Assembly: GCF_018873765.1 (NCBI RefSeq)
Contig: NC_057922.1
Coordinates: 13,715,563 to 13,779,562 of the forward strand
Direction of reading: 5' to 3'
DNA length: 64,000 bases
Origin: Telopea speciosissima
Lineage: Eukaryota > Streptophyta > Magnoliopsida > Proteales > Proteaceae
Below the pieces are notes generated by a model. It worked only from the letters and a program-made list of their open reading frames with translations, was not told where the DNA came from and made no database searches. A program made the translations under genes and the position numbers. Shown in pieces: positions 23,399 through 36,179 of this stretch; positions within the stretch are counted from its first letter, which is position 1, and each line of letters opens with the position of its first letter.

Positions 23399-25369
23399 AT
23401 GGCTTCCGCCGGGAGCACTTACCTCGCCAAGTCCACCTTCTTCCACTCCTCCGTCAAACCATCTAGCAACCAAATCCTCCTTCCTTTCTCCACCAACTTC
23501 CCTAAACTCTCCCCTCGGCGTCCGCTTGACATTACCAACATCCTCTCAGACCACAAACCAAAACCCACCACCGCTGCCGCCGTCGTCACCACCACCAAAA
23601 CAACCCCATCTTCCTTCGTTTCCCGATTCGCACCGGATGAATCCCGTAAGGGTGCTGATGTCCTAGTTGAAGCCCTTGAACGTGAAGGCGTCACCACCGT
23701 CTTCGCCTACCCAGGTGGAGCTTCCATGGAGATTCATCAAGCCCTCACACGCTCCTCCAGCATCCGCAACGTCCTCCCGCGTCACGAACAAGGCGGTGTC
23801 TTCGCTGCCGAGGGTTATGCCCGTGTCTCTGGCCTCCCCGGCGTCTGCATTGCCACCTCCGGTCCCGGCGCCACAAACCTTGTCAGTGGCCTTGCAGATG
23901 CGATGCTCGATAGTATTCCTCTTGTCGCCATTACCGGACAGGTCCCCCGGAGAATGATCGGTACTGATGCGTTCCAAGAAACACCAATTGTTGAGGTTAC
24001 CCGATCGATTACCAAGCATAATTATCTTGTTCTCGATGTTGAAGACATTCCAAGAATCGTACATGAAGCGTTCTTCCTTGCTTCATCGGGTCGCCCTGGT
24101 CCCGTTCTGGTAGATATCCCCAAAGATATACAGCAGCAGCTTGTGGTGCCTATTTGGGATAAGCCCATGAAATTGCCTGGTTATATAGCTAGGCTGCCAA
24201 AATTGCCGGACGAGAAGCATTTAGAGCAAATAATTCGATTAGTTTCTGAATCGAAGAAGCCGGTTTTGTATGTTGGTGGTGGCTGTTTGAATTCAAGCGA
24301 GGAACTCAGGAGGTTTGTGGAGCTTACCGGTATACCTGTGGCAAGTACTCTTATGGGACTTGGTGCTTATCCTACCAGGGATGAGCTTTCACTTCAAATG
24401 CTTGGAATGCATGGTACTGTTTATGCGAATTATGCTGTGGACAAATCAGATTTATTGCTTGCATTTGGAGTTAGATTTGATGACAGGGTCACTGGCAAAT
24501 TAGAAGCTTTTGCTAGCCGTGCTAAGATAGTTCACATTGATATTGATCCAGCTGAGATTGGGAAAAACAAGCAACCCCATATTTCCATCTGTGCTGATGT
24601 GAAACAAGCATTGAGAGGAATGAACAATTTGTTAGAGGAGAAGCCGTTGAGCCATACGCTTGATTTCTCTGCTTGGAGGAAGGACCTTAAAGAGCAGAAA
24701 ATGAAGTACCCTTTAAATTTTAAGACTTTTGGAGAGGCTATTCCCCCTCAGTATGCGATTCAAGTTTTGGATGAATTGACAAATGGGGATGCAATTATAA
24801 GTACTGGGGTTGGACAACATCAGATGTGGGCTGCTCAATGGTACAAGTATAAGATGCCACGCCAGTGGCTAACATCTGGAGGATTAGGTGCAATGGGTTT
24901 TGGGTTACCTGCTGCCATTGGGGCTGCTGTTGCCAATCCCAATAAGGTTGTTGTTGATATTGATGGTGATGGAAGCTTCATCATGAATGTCCAGGAGCTG
25001 GCTACGATTCGTGTAGAAAACCTACCAGTCAAGATCATGCTGTTGAATAACCAACATTTGGGAATGGTTGTCCAATGGGAGGATCGGTTTTACAAGGCAA
25101 ACCGGGCCCATACATATCTTGGGAATCCATCAAATGAATCTGAAATATTCCCAAACATGTTAAAGTTCGCAGAAGCTTGTGGTATACCTGCTGCCCGTGT
25201 GACGTTGAAGAGAGACCTTAAGGAAGCAGTTAAGAAGATGTTGAAGACCCCTGGACCATACTTGCTGGATGTTACTGTACCCCATCAGGAGCATGTGTTA
25301 CCTATGATTCCGAGTGGGGGGGCCTTCAAAGATGTGATCACCGAGGGTGATGGCAGATCAACCTATTGA
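23399..25369 (+). CDS. ALS: Acetolactate synthase (acetohydroxyacid synthase) catalytic subunit, plastid
   Basis: Single-exon frame of 656 residues, as usual for plant ALS. The enzyme joins two pyruvates, or pyruvate and 2-oxobutyrate, in the first common step of branched-chain amino-acid synthesis in plastids. Residues 1 to about 75 are Ser/Pro/Thr-rich and fit a transit peptide; homology begins at [20 protein letters not shown]. The catalytic Glu is E130 (PRHEQGG). The ThDP/Mg site is GDG 523-525 through NN 550-551. Residues tied to herbicide resistance in plants all have the sensitive form here: A108, P183, A191, D362, R363, W560 and S639 (Arabidopsis 122, 197, 205, 376, 377, 574, 653). 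This is the middle of three tandem copies and the only intact one. No clear TATA box is seen; a TA run lies at about 23225-23240. Confidence 0.97.
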   Translation: MASAGSTYLAKSTFFHSSVKPSSNQILLPFSTNFPKLSPRRPLDITNILSDHKPKPTTAAAVVTTTKTTPSSFVSRFAPDESRKGADVLVEALEREGVTTVFAYPGGASMEIHQALTRSSSIRNVLPRHEQGGVFAAEGYARVSGLPGVCIATSGPGATNLVSGLADAMLDSIPLVAITGQVPRRMIGTDAFQETPIVEVTRSITKHNYLVLDVEDIPRIVHEAFFLASSGRPGPVLVDIPKDIQQQLVVPIWDKPMKLPGYIARLPKLPDEKHLEQIIRLVSESKKPVLYVGGGCLNSSEELRRFVELTGIPVASTLMGLGAYPTRDELSLQMLGMHGTVYANYAVDKSDLLLAFGVRFDDRVTGKLEAFASRAKIVHIDIDPAEIGKNKQPHISICADVKQALRGMNNLLEEKPLSHTLDFSAWRKDLKEQKMKYPLNFKTFGEAIPPQYAIQVLDELTNGDAIISTGVGQHQMWAAQWYKYKMPRQWLTSGGLGAMGFGLPAAIGAAVANPNKVVVDIDGDGSFIMNVQELATIRVENLPVKIMLLNNQHLGMVVQWEDRFYKANRAHTYLGNPSNESEIFPNMLKFAEACGIPAARVTLKRDLKEAVKKMLKTPGPYLLDVTVPHQEHVLPMIPSGGAFKDVITEGDGRSTY

Positions 25370-26299
25370 AGTCTCAAGGCAGCTGAGTATCTTGGTATTG
25401 TAATGTATATTCTTAGAAAATCATGCATGACAGAAGAGTTTCAGCTTGTTTTGTGGAGACAGCTCAGTTTTATTTTACATCTTTTACTTGTTTTTTGTAT
25501 CTTGCTAGAATGTATTGTTGAACAGTATTTGTTTGTTTTGTTTTGCTCTGTTAACTTTACATGCTCTCTTGGCTTACTGTTCTCCTTCATGCTTGATCAT
25601 GAATCAGCGGTTTACCTAATTCAAGTGGGATTTAGAGTTTTCTATGAGAATTTCGGAATTACATTTCTCTTTTTGTGGTTTTCTATATTTGAAGTACTTT
25701 CTAGGGGGGCAGAGTTGCTCAATTGAGAAGCTTCAGACCATGTTAACAGTAGAATCTCAAAATTATTGAAGCTGTTATATTATATTTACTAAACTTATTT
25801 TTGAATGTTGTGTCATGAAAGAAGCTAGCTTTGAGTTTCAACCTCTACTAGGTGAAATTGAAACTGAAAGAATCTTATATTACTCTGGGGACCAGAAACA
25901 AAGAGGCTACAGTGCAGTATTTAGGTGGATGGATGAATTGGAAATGAACTCAAAACTTTCAATGCAGAGCGGGGGGGGGGGGATTTTTACTATGCTCTAC
26001 TTGCACTGGGAATCTAATTCCGCAAGGAAATGAAAATAGAAACTAGAGAGCAAATATTTAAGCTTTCACTTTCAGAAAATGTGAAATAAGGGAAAATTTC
26101 ATGAAATTTAGAGGAATCATGCAGTTACGGAAAGATATAATCTCGAATGATTCATTCCATGCTGATGAAAAGTACTGCAGGAAGGGATCAACGAATCCTA
26201 AATTAAACCTGTGGTGTATGGGTATGCGCCCTTATACTCAGAAGTAAAATAGTAATTTAAATAATAAAATTTTAGATTAAGAAAATAGCATTCAAGGTA

Positions 26300-26874
26300 C
26301 ACGAGGGATCTAATCTTGGTTACAGATGTAGAATTTCAGATATAAGATTGAGAACCAGAAATCAGATTCACAATGCAGATTGAACAAGATCAGAATTGAA
26401 TCTCAGAATAACAGATTGGAGGCAAAGCTGTTTCAAAAGCCTTCTATCTGGCTTATAGTTCTATCTGGGCCCATTAGCAGTGAGTTTTATAATTCTACCT
26501 GCATCAGGCCCATCTCTTAGTAAACCCTGCCCAGCCTTAAGTAAGACCTTCAAACAGTTTGAATGTTTTATGGACAGGAATTTTTGTCCTATCATAGTTC
26601 TCAACTTGTCATGGGATCAAATTAAGTGAAGGCGAGCTAAGGCACCAAAGTTGCCCATCACAATGACCATATGACCAATGTATGTATAACCTAATCCCCC
26701 ACTACTTGAGATAAAACGAGCTTTTTTCTGCACTTTGCCTGCATCATTACCAGAAGTTCCTGATGTTTGGCAAACAAATCTGGAACCAAATAGGAGGAAA
26801 AGATGTAATAGAGAAGAGATACAGATTTGTTAAGAAATAAAGAGGAGGTGATGATGGATTTTATAGTGTTAGTG

Positions 26875-26950
<76 letters not shown>

Positions 26951-27786
26951 CGGGTAATGACCCACTGATGAAATAGGACGAGAATATTCAGATCTGATGG
27001 TTAAGATTGCTCATATCTGATCTTCGATCTAACAGTTGATAATGCTAAATCTGAATCTAGTTGTAAATTGTAATTGTTTACAATTTAAGCAATAATTATC
27101 ATCTCTAAATAAATGAATTTCAGAATGAGAAATCAGAAATTTTAAGCAATAACTATTATATATAAATAAATAAATTTCAGAATGAGGAAACAGAAATTAT
27201 ATATATATATATATATATATTTGAATTGATGGGAGAACTTAAGAAGGAAGAAAGTGGTGATCGATGGGTGGACTGAATGACTGATGAGAGAGGAGTTAAA
27301 ACTCGGAGAGAATCTGATACGAATTTGATAAGAGCATATCAAAGAATACCAAACCAACAAAGAAAATAAACAGAAAACTCGAAATTCACAGGACAGCAAC
27401 TAGGGTTGAGGAGAATTGTAGATCTCTCAAAATAGAATCCCAATGGGACTGAGATTTCAGTCAAGTGATCTTGTGTTACCAATTTATCAATCACAACCAG
27501 AACGACAGATTTTCTCGGTCTATTGGATAGGTGCAGTTTGATCAAATTAGATCCTGATCAGATTTCTGATATCAGGAACATGACATGTAACAACTATTAA
27601 AGGGACCAAACAGACAGTAGAACAATTAGAATTTGTGTAACAGGTCAATTCGAGTTCTCATGTAACAGAAACAGAGCAATTCTATAACAAGCTTAAATTT
27701 CCAGCTAGGACAGTAGCATAGAAAGCAAATTATAAAAATAAGGAGAACATTGTAAACTGAAAAGTTAACCAAGGTTTGAAATTTCG
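26300..27786. other. Spacer between ALS copies 2 and 3; no gene seen
   Basis: Purine-rich, AT-rich DNA with words such as CAGATT and GAATCAGA. It resembles LTR or repeat-derived sequence, but I cannot place it in a family. It contains two microsatellites, listed separately. Confidence 0.4.
26863..26950. repeat. Compound microsatellite (GT)n(GA)n
   Basis: A TG run at about 26878-26911 passes straight into an AG run to about 26948. A further TA run lies at about 27199-27220. Confidence 0.95.
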
Positions 27787-27890
27787 AACCTCATGGGGAT
27801 GTGGGATTCCACGTCAACTCTTCCTAACAAGGTGTAAAATGGGAACAGCTCAAGGGCCCACAAGAACAACTGTCATATCTAATAACCTCA

Positions 27891-28465
27891 TGTTGGAATA
27901 TGTAATCCAGAATACCGTGGGGGTATTTTGGTCTTTTTGGGGTAGTTTTATTCTTCTAATGTTATTAAGTGTAAGTGGGCTATGTGGGTTTTAATCCCAC
28001 ATCGCCTAGTTTAGTCTCTTTGTAATTTCCCCTCTATTTATAATAGAGGGGCTTACCTATCAATGAAACAACACATTATTTTCTCTCATTCTCTCTTTCT
28101 AACCTAGATCAAACCTGCTTTGATACCATGTTGGCAGAATCGTGGGTTAGAAAGAGAGAATAAGAGAAAATAATATGTTGTTTCATTGATAGGTAAGCCC
28201 CAAAGAGACTAAACTAGGCGATGTGGGACTAAAACCCACATAGCCCACTTACACTTAATAACATTAGAAGAATAAAACTACCCCAAAAAGACCAGAATAC
28301 CCGCACGGTATTCTGGATTACATATTCCAACACTCCCCCTCTAGCTGGATTATACAAATAAGCAAAGAAAGAAGATCCAGCTTGAACTAAAGAAGAAATA
28401 ACTCCTAATAATGCTAATACCTCAGACTCGGAGCTTCACTGAAAAAACAAAAACCTTAGATTCAG
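27891..28465. mobile_element. Copia-type LTR fossil: two LTRs in inverted orientation
   Basis: A plus-strand LTR begins TGTTGGAATATGTAATCC at 27891. A second copy in the opposite orientation has its TGTTGG end at 28332. On the minus strand the second LTR is followed by ATGGTATCAAAGCAGG (about 28110-28128), an initiator-Met primer-binding site, and is preceded by a purine tract (GAGGGGGAG). About 130 bases of internal sequence remain to about 28465. No polymerase genes are present, so the element is a remnant. The two LTRs are similar but not identical, suggesting moderate age. It sits in the upstream region of ALS copy 3, splitting sequence that is continuous in copies 1 and 2. Confidence 0.75.
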
Positions 28466-28553
28466 AGCAACAAATAGGTTAAGCCGGTGATCAAGCCAAC
28501 CCACCCCAATACTTTGACTTCTTGGCACAAACCAGAGGAATGCACCGTCACCA

Positions 28554-30389
28554 ATGGCTTCCGCCGACAACCTTTACCTCGCCAAGCCCTCCTTCCTCCC
28601 CTCCTCCCTCAAACCAGCCAGCAACCAAATCATCCTCCCCTTCTGCACCAACTTCCCTAAACTCTCCCCTCGGCATCCGTTTGACATTACCAACATCCTC
28701 TCAGATCACAAACCAAAACCCACCACCGTCGCCGCCACTGCCACCACCACCACTAAAACAACCCCATCTTCCTTCGTAAGGGTGCTGATGTCCTAGTTGA
28801 AGCCCTTGAACATGAAGGTGTCACCATCGTCTTCGCCTACTCAGGTGGAGCTTCCATGGAGATTCATCAAGCCCTCACACGCTCCTCCAGCATCCGTAAG
28901 GTCCTCCCTCGTCACGAACAACGCGGCGTCTTCGCCGTCGAGGGTTATGTCTGTGTCTCTGGCCTCCTCGGCGTCTGCATTGCCACCTTCGGCCCCGGCG
29001 TCACCAACCTTGTCGGTGGCCTCGCAAATGCGATGCTCGATAGTATTCCTCTTGTCGCCATTGCCGGACAGGTCTCCCAGAGAATGATTGGTACTGATGT
29101 GTTCCAAGAAACCCCAATTGTTGAGGTTACCCGATCGATTACCAAGCATAATTACCTTGTTCTCGTTGTTGAAGACATTCCAAGAATCGTCCATGAAGTG
29201 TTCTTCCTTGCTTCATCAGGTCGCCCTGGTCCCGTTCTAATTGATATTCCCAAAGATATACAGCAGCAGCTTGTGGTGCCCATTTGGTATAAGCCCATGA
29301 GATTGCCTGGTTATATAGCTAGGCTGCCAAAATTGCCGGACGAGAAGCATTTAGAGCCAATAATTCGATTAGTTTGTGAACCGAAGAAGCCGGTTTTGTA
29401 TGTTGGTGGTGGCTGTTTGAATTCAAGCGAGGAGCTCAGGAGGTTTGTAGAGCTTACCGGTATACCTGTGGCAAATACTCTTATGGGACTTGGTGCTTAT
29501 CCTACCAGGGATGAGCTTTCGCTTCAAATGCTTGGAATGCATGGTACTGTTTATGCAAATTATGCTGTGGACAAATCAGCTTTATTGCTTGCATTTGGAG
29601 TTAGATTTGATGGCAGGGTCACTGGCAAATTAGAAGCTTTTGCTAGCCGTGCTAAGATAGTTCACATTGATATTGATCCAGCTGAGATTGGGAAAAAAAA
29701 GCAACCCCATATCTCCATCTGTGCTGATGTGAAACACATGGAGAGGAATGAACAATTTGTTAGAGGAGAGGCAGTTGAACCATAAGCTTGATTTCTCTGC
29801 TTGGAGGAAGGACCTTAAAGAGCAGAAAATGAAGTACCCTTTGAATTTTAAGACTTTTGGAGAGGCTATTCCCCCTCAGTATGTGATTCAAGTTTTGGAT
29901 GGATTGAAAATGGGGATGCAAATATAAGTACTGGGGTTGAGCAACATCAGATGTGGGCTGCTCAATGGTACAGGTATAAGATGCCACGCCAGTGGCTAAC
30001 ATCTGGAGGATCAGGTGCAATGGGTTTTGGGTTACCTGCTGCCATTGGGGCTGCTGTTGCCAACCCTAGTAAGATTGTTGTTGATATTGGTGGTGATGGA
30101 AGCTTCATCATGAATGTCCCGGAGCTGGCTACAATTCGTGTGGAAAACCTACCAGACAAGTTCGTGCTGTTGAATAACCAACATTTGGGAATGGGTTGTC
30201 CAATGGGAGGATCGGTTTTACAAGGCTAACCGGTCTCATAGATTTCTTGGGAATCCATCAAATGAGTCTGAGATATTCCCAACATGTTAAAGTTCGCCGA
30301 AGCTTGTGGTATACCTGCTGCCCGTGTGACATTGATGAGAGACCTTAAGAAGGCAGTTAGGAAGATGTTGGAGACCCCTGGACCATACG
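28554..30389 (+). pseudogene. ALS: Acetolactate synthase copy 3, broken and truncated
   Basis: Aligns with the intact copy from the ATG (MASADNLYLAKPSF) to GPY (about residue 621). After that the sequence becomes unrelated at about 30390, so the last 35 or so residues are missing. Compared with copy 2 there is a 28-base deletion at about 28777, with a short TCG-like repeat at the junction; a two-base loss near 29736; and further small length changes near 29908-29930, 30195 and 30280. The longest remaining frame is 28856-29785. Many substitutions alter conserved sites, including D to G in FDGRVTG. It is the most diverged copy, hence either the oldest or the longest released from selection. Confidence 0.92.
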
Positions 30390-31340
30390 AGCTCCATGAC
30401 TCCTTAAAGAACTTCATTTAACTTAGCATGACTTGCTTGGGCTTCTTTCTTTCTTGATTCAATTTCGTTTTGCTTGAGATTTTATTCAGCTTGCTTGATT
30501 AGTACACAACTTCTGAGATTCTTGATGAACTTCGAGTTTGGCCTCCCAGGATGATGCCTATACATTACTAATAAACATGTTTAATGCTACAAACATAATT
30601 AACACATTTACATGATTGCTCAAAACATAGTTTGTCATATTCACATTATAGAATTCTTCTGGATTGATATATAGTTCATCAAAGATAACATGCTAATATC
30701 TTCCGGACTAGTATCTTAATATCACCAGCATCATAGTACTTTCAGGATGATATACTACTGGTTTTAAGAATTCCTTCCCAGATCCAACCTTCTCTGAGTC
30801 AACCCCTCGCCTATCGATTATCGGAGAGTCGTCTACTATATACATTTCATTATTTAGAGCCTCTGGAACTTTGTTATCTATAATAGTGGTGTATTCTTAG
30901 TTAAGAGTTTTTCCATTAACTAGTAACATGCTTAATCTCACAGGGATAAACCATATTCCTATTCAATATCATACTAAGGCATGTTTGGTCCATTCATATC
31001 CGCAGGTTTGATTATCATCAAACTCTCATGTTTGTTATCATTAAAATACAATAAAAGACAAAATACAATTGTTCCTAAAGGTCAACATGTAATGGGTCCT
31101 ATTTACAATGAGGTGGTGTATCCCTATTCCTAAGCAACATTTCAAAATATGGATTTGTATTCATGGAAACAACCAAAAGAGATACTTGAAAGCCATTGAA
31201 GAGGCTGAGCATATTATGTGATAATTGGATTATGATTGTGCTTGATATTGGTACATCATTTTTTAAGAATTAAGGTCTGAAAATAGATCATCCAACTGTT
31301 ATGTCTTAATCTAATTTGAGGAAAGTGATGGTGATATATG
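30390..31340. other. Unclassified DNA after ALS copy 3
   Basis: AT-rich sequence that abruptly replaces ALS homology. It is probably repeat-derived, since the junction is sharp. No coding frame or terminal repeat is recognised. Confidence 0.35.
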
Positions 31341-32107
31341 GACACATGCTTGTATTCTTGTTTGGGAATATTTGTTGTATACAGTATATATATTCATTCT
31401 TCCTTCATCCTCCTCAAAAGAGAAGATTTTAAATATGACTGTTTTTCTCTTGTATGTTTTATCGAGTTTTTTTCCCGTTTCTTTGTATTTTTGTTCTTCT
31501 CTGATTTTTTCTTCTTGTATTCTCTGTTAAGTGTCTTTTATTTTTTTGTTTCATCATCTTGAGTCCCCCATCCAAATTTGTCAAAAGATGAAGAAAGTAT
31601 TCAGTGGATGAGAAAGCCATAGAGGTTTGATTAGTAGTCTTCCACATTTGACAGCTAATAGACAAGACACTTGGTAGTATTTGTGCCAAATTTCTATCAG
31701 CCCCAAAGGAACATATGCTTGTATGTTTGTTTGGACATTATATAAAGTATGTTTTGAGGAAGATATATATGACATGATCATTCACTATTCCTTCATCCTC
31801 CTCCTCAATGAGAGAAGATTTTAAATATGTTTATTTTTCTCTTTTCTTGCCTGTTTTTATTGAGTTTTTCCTTTCTTTGTGTTTTTGTTCTCCTCTCATA
31901 TTTTCTTCTTGTATTCTCTGTTAAAGTGTCTTGCCTTTTTGTGTGTTATCATCTTGGGTCCCCCATCCAAACTTGTCAAAAGATGATAGAAGTATTCAGT
32001 GGATAAGAAAGAACATGGAGGTTTGATCAGTAGTCTTCTACTTTTGATAGCTAGTAGAACTGACACTTAGTTGTATTTGTGCCAAATTTCTATAAATCTC
32101 AAAGGAA
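31341..32107. repeat. Two-copy tandem duplication, about 370 and 400 bp
   Basis: Unit 1 runs about 31341-31709 and unit 2 about 31710-32107. Both begin with CATGCTTGTAT, contain GAGAAGATTTTAAATATG, CTTGTATTCTCTGTTAA, CCCCCATCCAAA and TTGTCAAAAGATGA, and end GCCAAATTTCTAT followed by CAAAGGAAC. They differ by scattered changes. Function is unknown. Confidence 0.85.
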
Positions 32108-32689
32108 CATCTAACGGCTGTGAAAAGTTCTTGGCAATTGAGAGGCACAATCATTCATGGACTGTAATATCCCAATGGTATACATTGACTAGGTTGGGTG
32201 TTAAAAGGTTGATTTTGCTGGATATAGAACTAAAAAGTGAAGCACTTGTGAGACTTGTCATTACTGAGTCTCATGGTTTATCAAGAAGCAAATTCAGAAA
32301 CCTTGTCTACTGTTCTTTTCTCCTCTCTGTTTTTCTGGTGTTCATTCTCTCCTCCTGCTAATGCTTTTGTTTGTCTTTTGAGTCCTTAGTTAGTCCTTTG
32401 TATTTTAACCATTTAGTCTTTTCTTGCATTTTGCTTTTGTGTTTTGTGTTTTGTACATACCTCAAGTCATTTGGACAATGGAATGTAATCATCTCATGCA
32501 ATGACTGGAATCAATTAATAACGGAATCATTTTTCTCTCTGCGTTGTCTATTTTCTTTGATTTCTTGCTTAGAGCCTGTACCTCCCTACAATTTTCTTTT
32601 AATGATGTCAAGGGGGGTAGGGGAGGAGGTGATGATGGTTGTATGATATGCTACATTAAGAGCACTATGCTTGAATTAGCATCAATTTG

Positions 32690-33176
32690 CTTATGTCTAA
32701 CTGATATCTATATGGCATAAGAGGTTCCAACGGGGAGGGAGTAGCCATCATTGACACTTCTGGGCATTTCGTTGGAATGAAATGCTCGACTATAAGAATC
32801 CAGCCCTTATCGAATCAGCGGTGATGATTGCTCAGAAGCTGATTCTCAGATATTTGATTAATGTTCTCAATGGTGCTGCTAGCCTTCATTGTTTGTAATC
32901 AAAGCTGGTGATTGGAGATATTCGCATGCTTGCCAATGACTTCCTTCGGTGTGCAATTCATGTATAGATGCAGGCCTCATAATGCTTCAGCGCATGTCCA
33001 CCTAAGGATGATGCTTGATTCTCTCTCTCTCTCTCTCTGGATTTGGTTGACTATGATCATACCCGATTGTTGTTCAATTCCCTGTACACAATGTTTCTGA
33101 ATCGAAGTAGTTGATTTGAGTGTTGTTTGTTAATAAAGCAATGCGGTTGATCAACCCCACCCCCAAAAAAAAAAAT
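32690..33176 (+). mobile_element. LINE 3' end with RNase H-like remnant
   Basis: Plus-strand pieces NGEGVAIIDTSGHFVGMKC, a helix-like ALIESAVMIAQKL stretch and YRCRPHNASAH match the order of an L1-type RNase H domain (RVT_3): G-x-A-I-x-D, alternating acidic helix, and R-x-x-N-x-x-AH. The segment ends in TTGTTTGTTAATAAAGC and a poly-A tract (about 33164-33174), as LINEs do. It is 5'-truncated and decayed. Confidence 0.6.
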
Positions 33177-33534
33177 CGTGTGATGATGGAATCTCACTCC
33201 TGAGTCCTGATATTTAAAATTGGGGAAGAGTTCTCTGAGCTTAAGGCATTCCCCCACACCATAATATAAAGATTTTTTATTTATTTTTCAGGAAAAAATA
33301 AATAAAAGTGTCGGCATTTTCTGTGAGGGAGCGTGGCCCTTGCATGTACATGGGGCCAATGAGTGCACGTGTTAACATCATGGGGGTGGGGTGGTCATTC
33401 CCCCTCCCCCCTCTTGTCTGGGCGTGGATGATACTCTCCCCTAGAGAGAACTTTTCCCCAACAAGACACCCAGACACTTCTTGTGCCGTGGTTGAAGGGA
33501 AATTGCTTAACATTTGGTGTTTATTACTCGTAAC

Positions 33535-33620
33535 GATATTAAGACCAAATGGTTGTGAGTTCGAATAAAGAAACAATCTCTCTGCGAAGCGAGGATAAGG
33601 AGGCTGCGCAGATCTTATTA
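33535..33620 (+). repeat. Possible Au-like SINE fragment
   Basis: GTTGTGAGTTCGAATAAAG, then GAAACAATCTCTCTGCGAAG, then GATAAGGAGGCTGCG resembles the middle of the Au SINE found at 11229. Only this part is recognisable. Confidence 0.4.
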
Positions 33621-36179
33621 AATTAGTGATGGACCACACCATTGGTGGTCAGTCACAAGTCAATTGCAATGAAGCTACAGCTACTATCAAATTCAAAAGT
33701 GGCGGCCACGGCTCTCCTGAATTTAATTATTTCCTCCAAACCAGTCAGTCTTGCCTCCGTCTCTCTTCCTCCTCTGTACAGTTGCAGAGCATCAGACCAT
33801 GGATCTTGTAAGCCCTCTGATGAACATCTTGGCTAGCTTGATTCAACCATTGGCTACAGAGATAAGCTCTCTGTTAAATTTGGAAAAAAAGGTTGATACC
33901 CTGACAAAACAGACAGAGGAACTGTTACAGAAAAGAGAAGACATGAAGGAGGAGGTCAACGCAGCCCGAGATATGCCAGTAAGAAGTGCAAATCAGTTGC
34001 TCCGGTGGATACAAAGGGTAGAAGACATTGAACGTGAAGTAAATTCCATCAAAGAAGATCTCCAAAACAGAAGGGCATGTTTTTGGGGTGTGTGTCATGT
34101 GAATTGTTATTCAAGCTACAAGATCGGGAAGAGAGTTGCAGAGAAGTTGAGTGATGTGAATAAATTGATCAGCAAAGGAGAATTTGAAATTGCTAATGTT
34201 TCTCGTCCTGTTCGAGTCAAACCAGTACCTATCAGGCCATCCGTGGGTCTCGACGAAATGCTAGTGAAGGTTAGGCAATTCCTTACAGAAGATGAAGTTG
34301 GAATTCTTGGAATCTATGGCATGGGAGGTGTTGGGAAAACAACACTTTTGAAGAAAGTCAATAATGAGTTTCTTGCAAGAACTCATGACTTTGATGTGGT
34401 GATTTGGGTTGTGGTGTCTAGTGATTATTTTGTGGAGAAGATACAGAAGGCTATAACAGTTAGACTGGGCTTGCCTTGGGAAGAAACAGAAAGCCAAGAC
34501 GATCGAGCCATGGAGATATTCTCAGTCCTAAGTACAAAGAAGTTCATCTTATTGTTAGATGATGTATGGAAAAGATTGGACCTTGAGAAGATCGGGATTC
34601 CTCTTCCCGACGAGACTAACAAGTGCAAGGTCATATTCACTACAAGGACCATCGATGTATGCAATGATATGGATGCTAAAAGGAAACTGAAAGTGGAGTT
34701 CTTGAATGAAGATGAAGCAAAATTACTCTTCCAAGAGAAGGTAGGTAACAAGGAATTGTTAAATTCTCCATCCATAAGACCTCTTGCTGAGGCTATTATC
34801 AGAAAATGTGGTGGATTACCACTTGCATTAGTCACAACTGGGAGGGCCATGGCCAACAAGAAGACAAAGGAAGAATGGGAGCATGCAAGGCAAGTACTTG
34901 AGGATTCACCATCAGAACTTCGAGGTATGGAAGATGTCTTCACTCACTTGAAACTAAGTTATGATAATTTGCGAGATGATACCTTGAAAGCATGTCTGCT
35001 GTATTGTTCCTTATTCTCAGAGGATTACTCTATTGAGAAAGAACAGTTAATTGAATATTGGATTGGGGAAGGGTATTTGGATGGATGTGATAAAAAATAT
35101 TCAATTGCCCATAACAAGGGACATGCTATTATTGGATCCCTTAAGGATGCATGTCTGTTGGAAACTGGTGAAGAGAAAACACAGGTAAAGATGCACGATG
35201 TCGTTCGTGGTTTTGCATTGTGGATAGCATCTGAAAATGGGACAAGACAGTATAAATTTCTTGTACAGGCAAGAGTTGGATTAACTGAAGCACCTGGAGT
35301 TGAGAGATGGAACGAGACGGAGAGGATATCATTATTGGATAATGAAATTAACAGATTAACCCAAGTACCAGATTGCCCAAATTTGTTGACCTTGCTGCTC
35401 CAATGGAATGTTGGTTTGAACAGGGTATCTGATGGTTTCTTCAGGTACATGCCCAGTCTCAGGGTCTTGGATCTATCATTCACTAATCTTAGAGAGATTC
35501 CAGTGGATATAGGCGATTTGGTTGAGCTTTGTCATCTTGATTTATCAGGGACTAAACTAACAGGATTGCCCAGAGAGTTGGGAAAGTTGGCAAAGTTAAG
35601 GCATTTGGATCTACTACGAACACATTACCTCAGAACAATTCCAACTGAGGCCATATCCAAACTTTCCTTACTGCAAGTGCTGAATCTGTACTATAGTTAT
35701 GGAAATTGGAATGCAGATAGTTCTGAAGACGACAGAATTTGTTTTGAGGATTTGGAGCAGTTGACGCACCTGACTAGTCTTGGGATCACAGTAACCGAAA
35801 GTGGCACTCTCCATGGGCTCTCCCGCTTAGAAAGGTTACGAAGACTCATACAGTACTTATATGTCAAGGAGTGTGAAGGTTTGATTTGTTTGCCACTGAC
35901 ATCAACTTCTGGCAATGCTCAGAACCTACGAAGACTTAGAGTGCGTTTGGTAACGTTCAGAACAGTGTTCTGAACAGTTCTTTTGTTCAAAAAGAACAAA
36001 AAAATATGAAAAAGTGTTTGGCTTTGCGGTTCATTTTTTCGTTCTTTTAGAACGAACCGGAGGTCTTGAGCACCAAAAGAACATTCTTTACAGACCGTCT
36101 CAGAGACGGTCTGCAAAGAACAAAGAACAAGACGCAACGAACAAAGTCACAAAACACGAGTATTTTTGGAGAAAAAACA

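Larger units (their letters stand above)
22174..26299. repeat. Tandem duplication unit 2 (contains the intact ALS gene)
   Basis: Second copy of the unit described at 16667-22173. Its left edge reproduces the upstream sequence of the IscA-like gene without that gene's coding exon. It lacks the four inverted-repeat elements found in unit 1 but has its own insertions near 22499 and 23225. Confidence 0.85.

Noticed and set aside
26863-26950. CRISPR-like or satellite array
   Set aside because: It is a plain dinucleotide microsatellite; no spacer-repeat structure occurs anywhere in the window.
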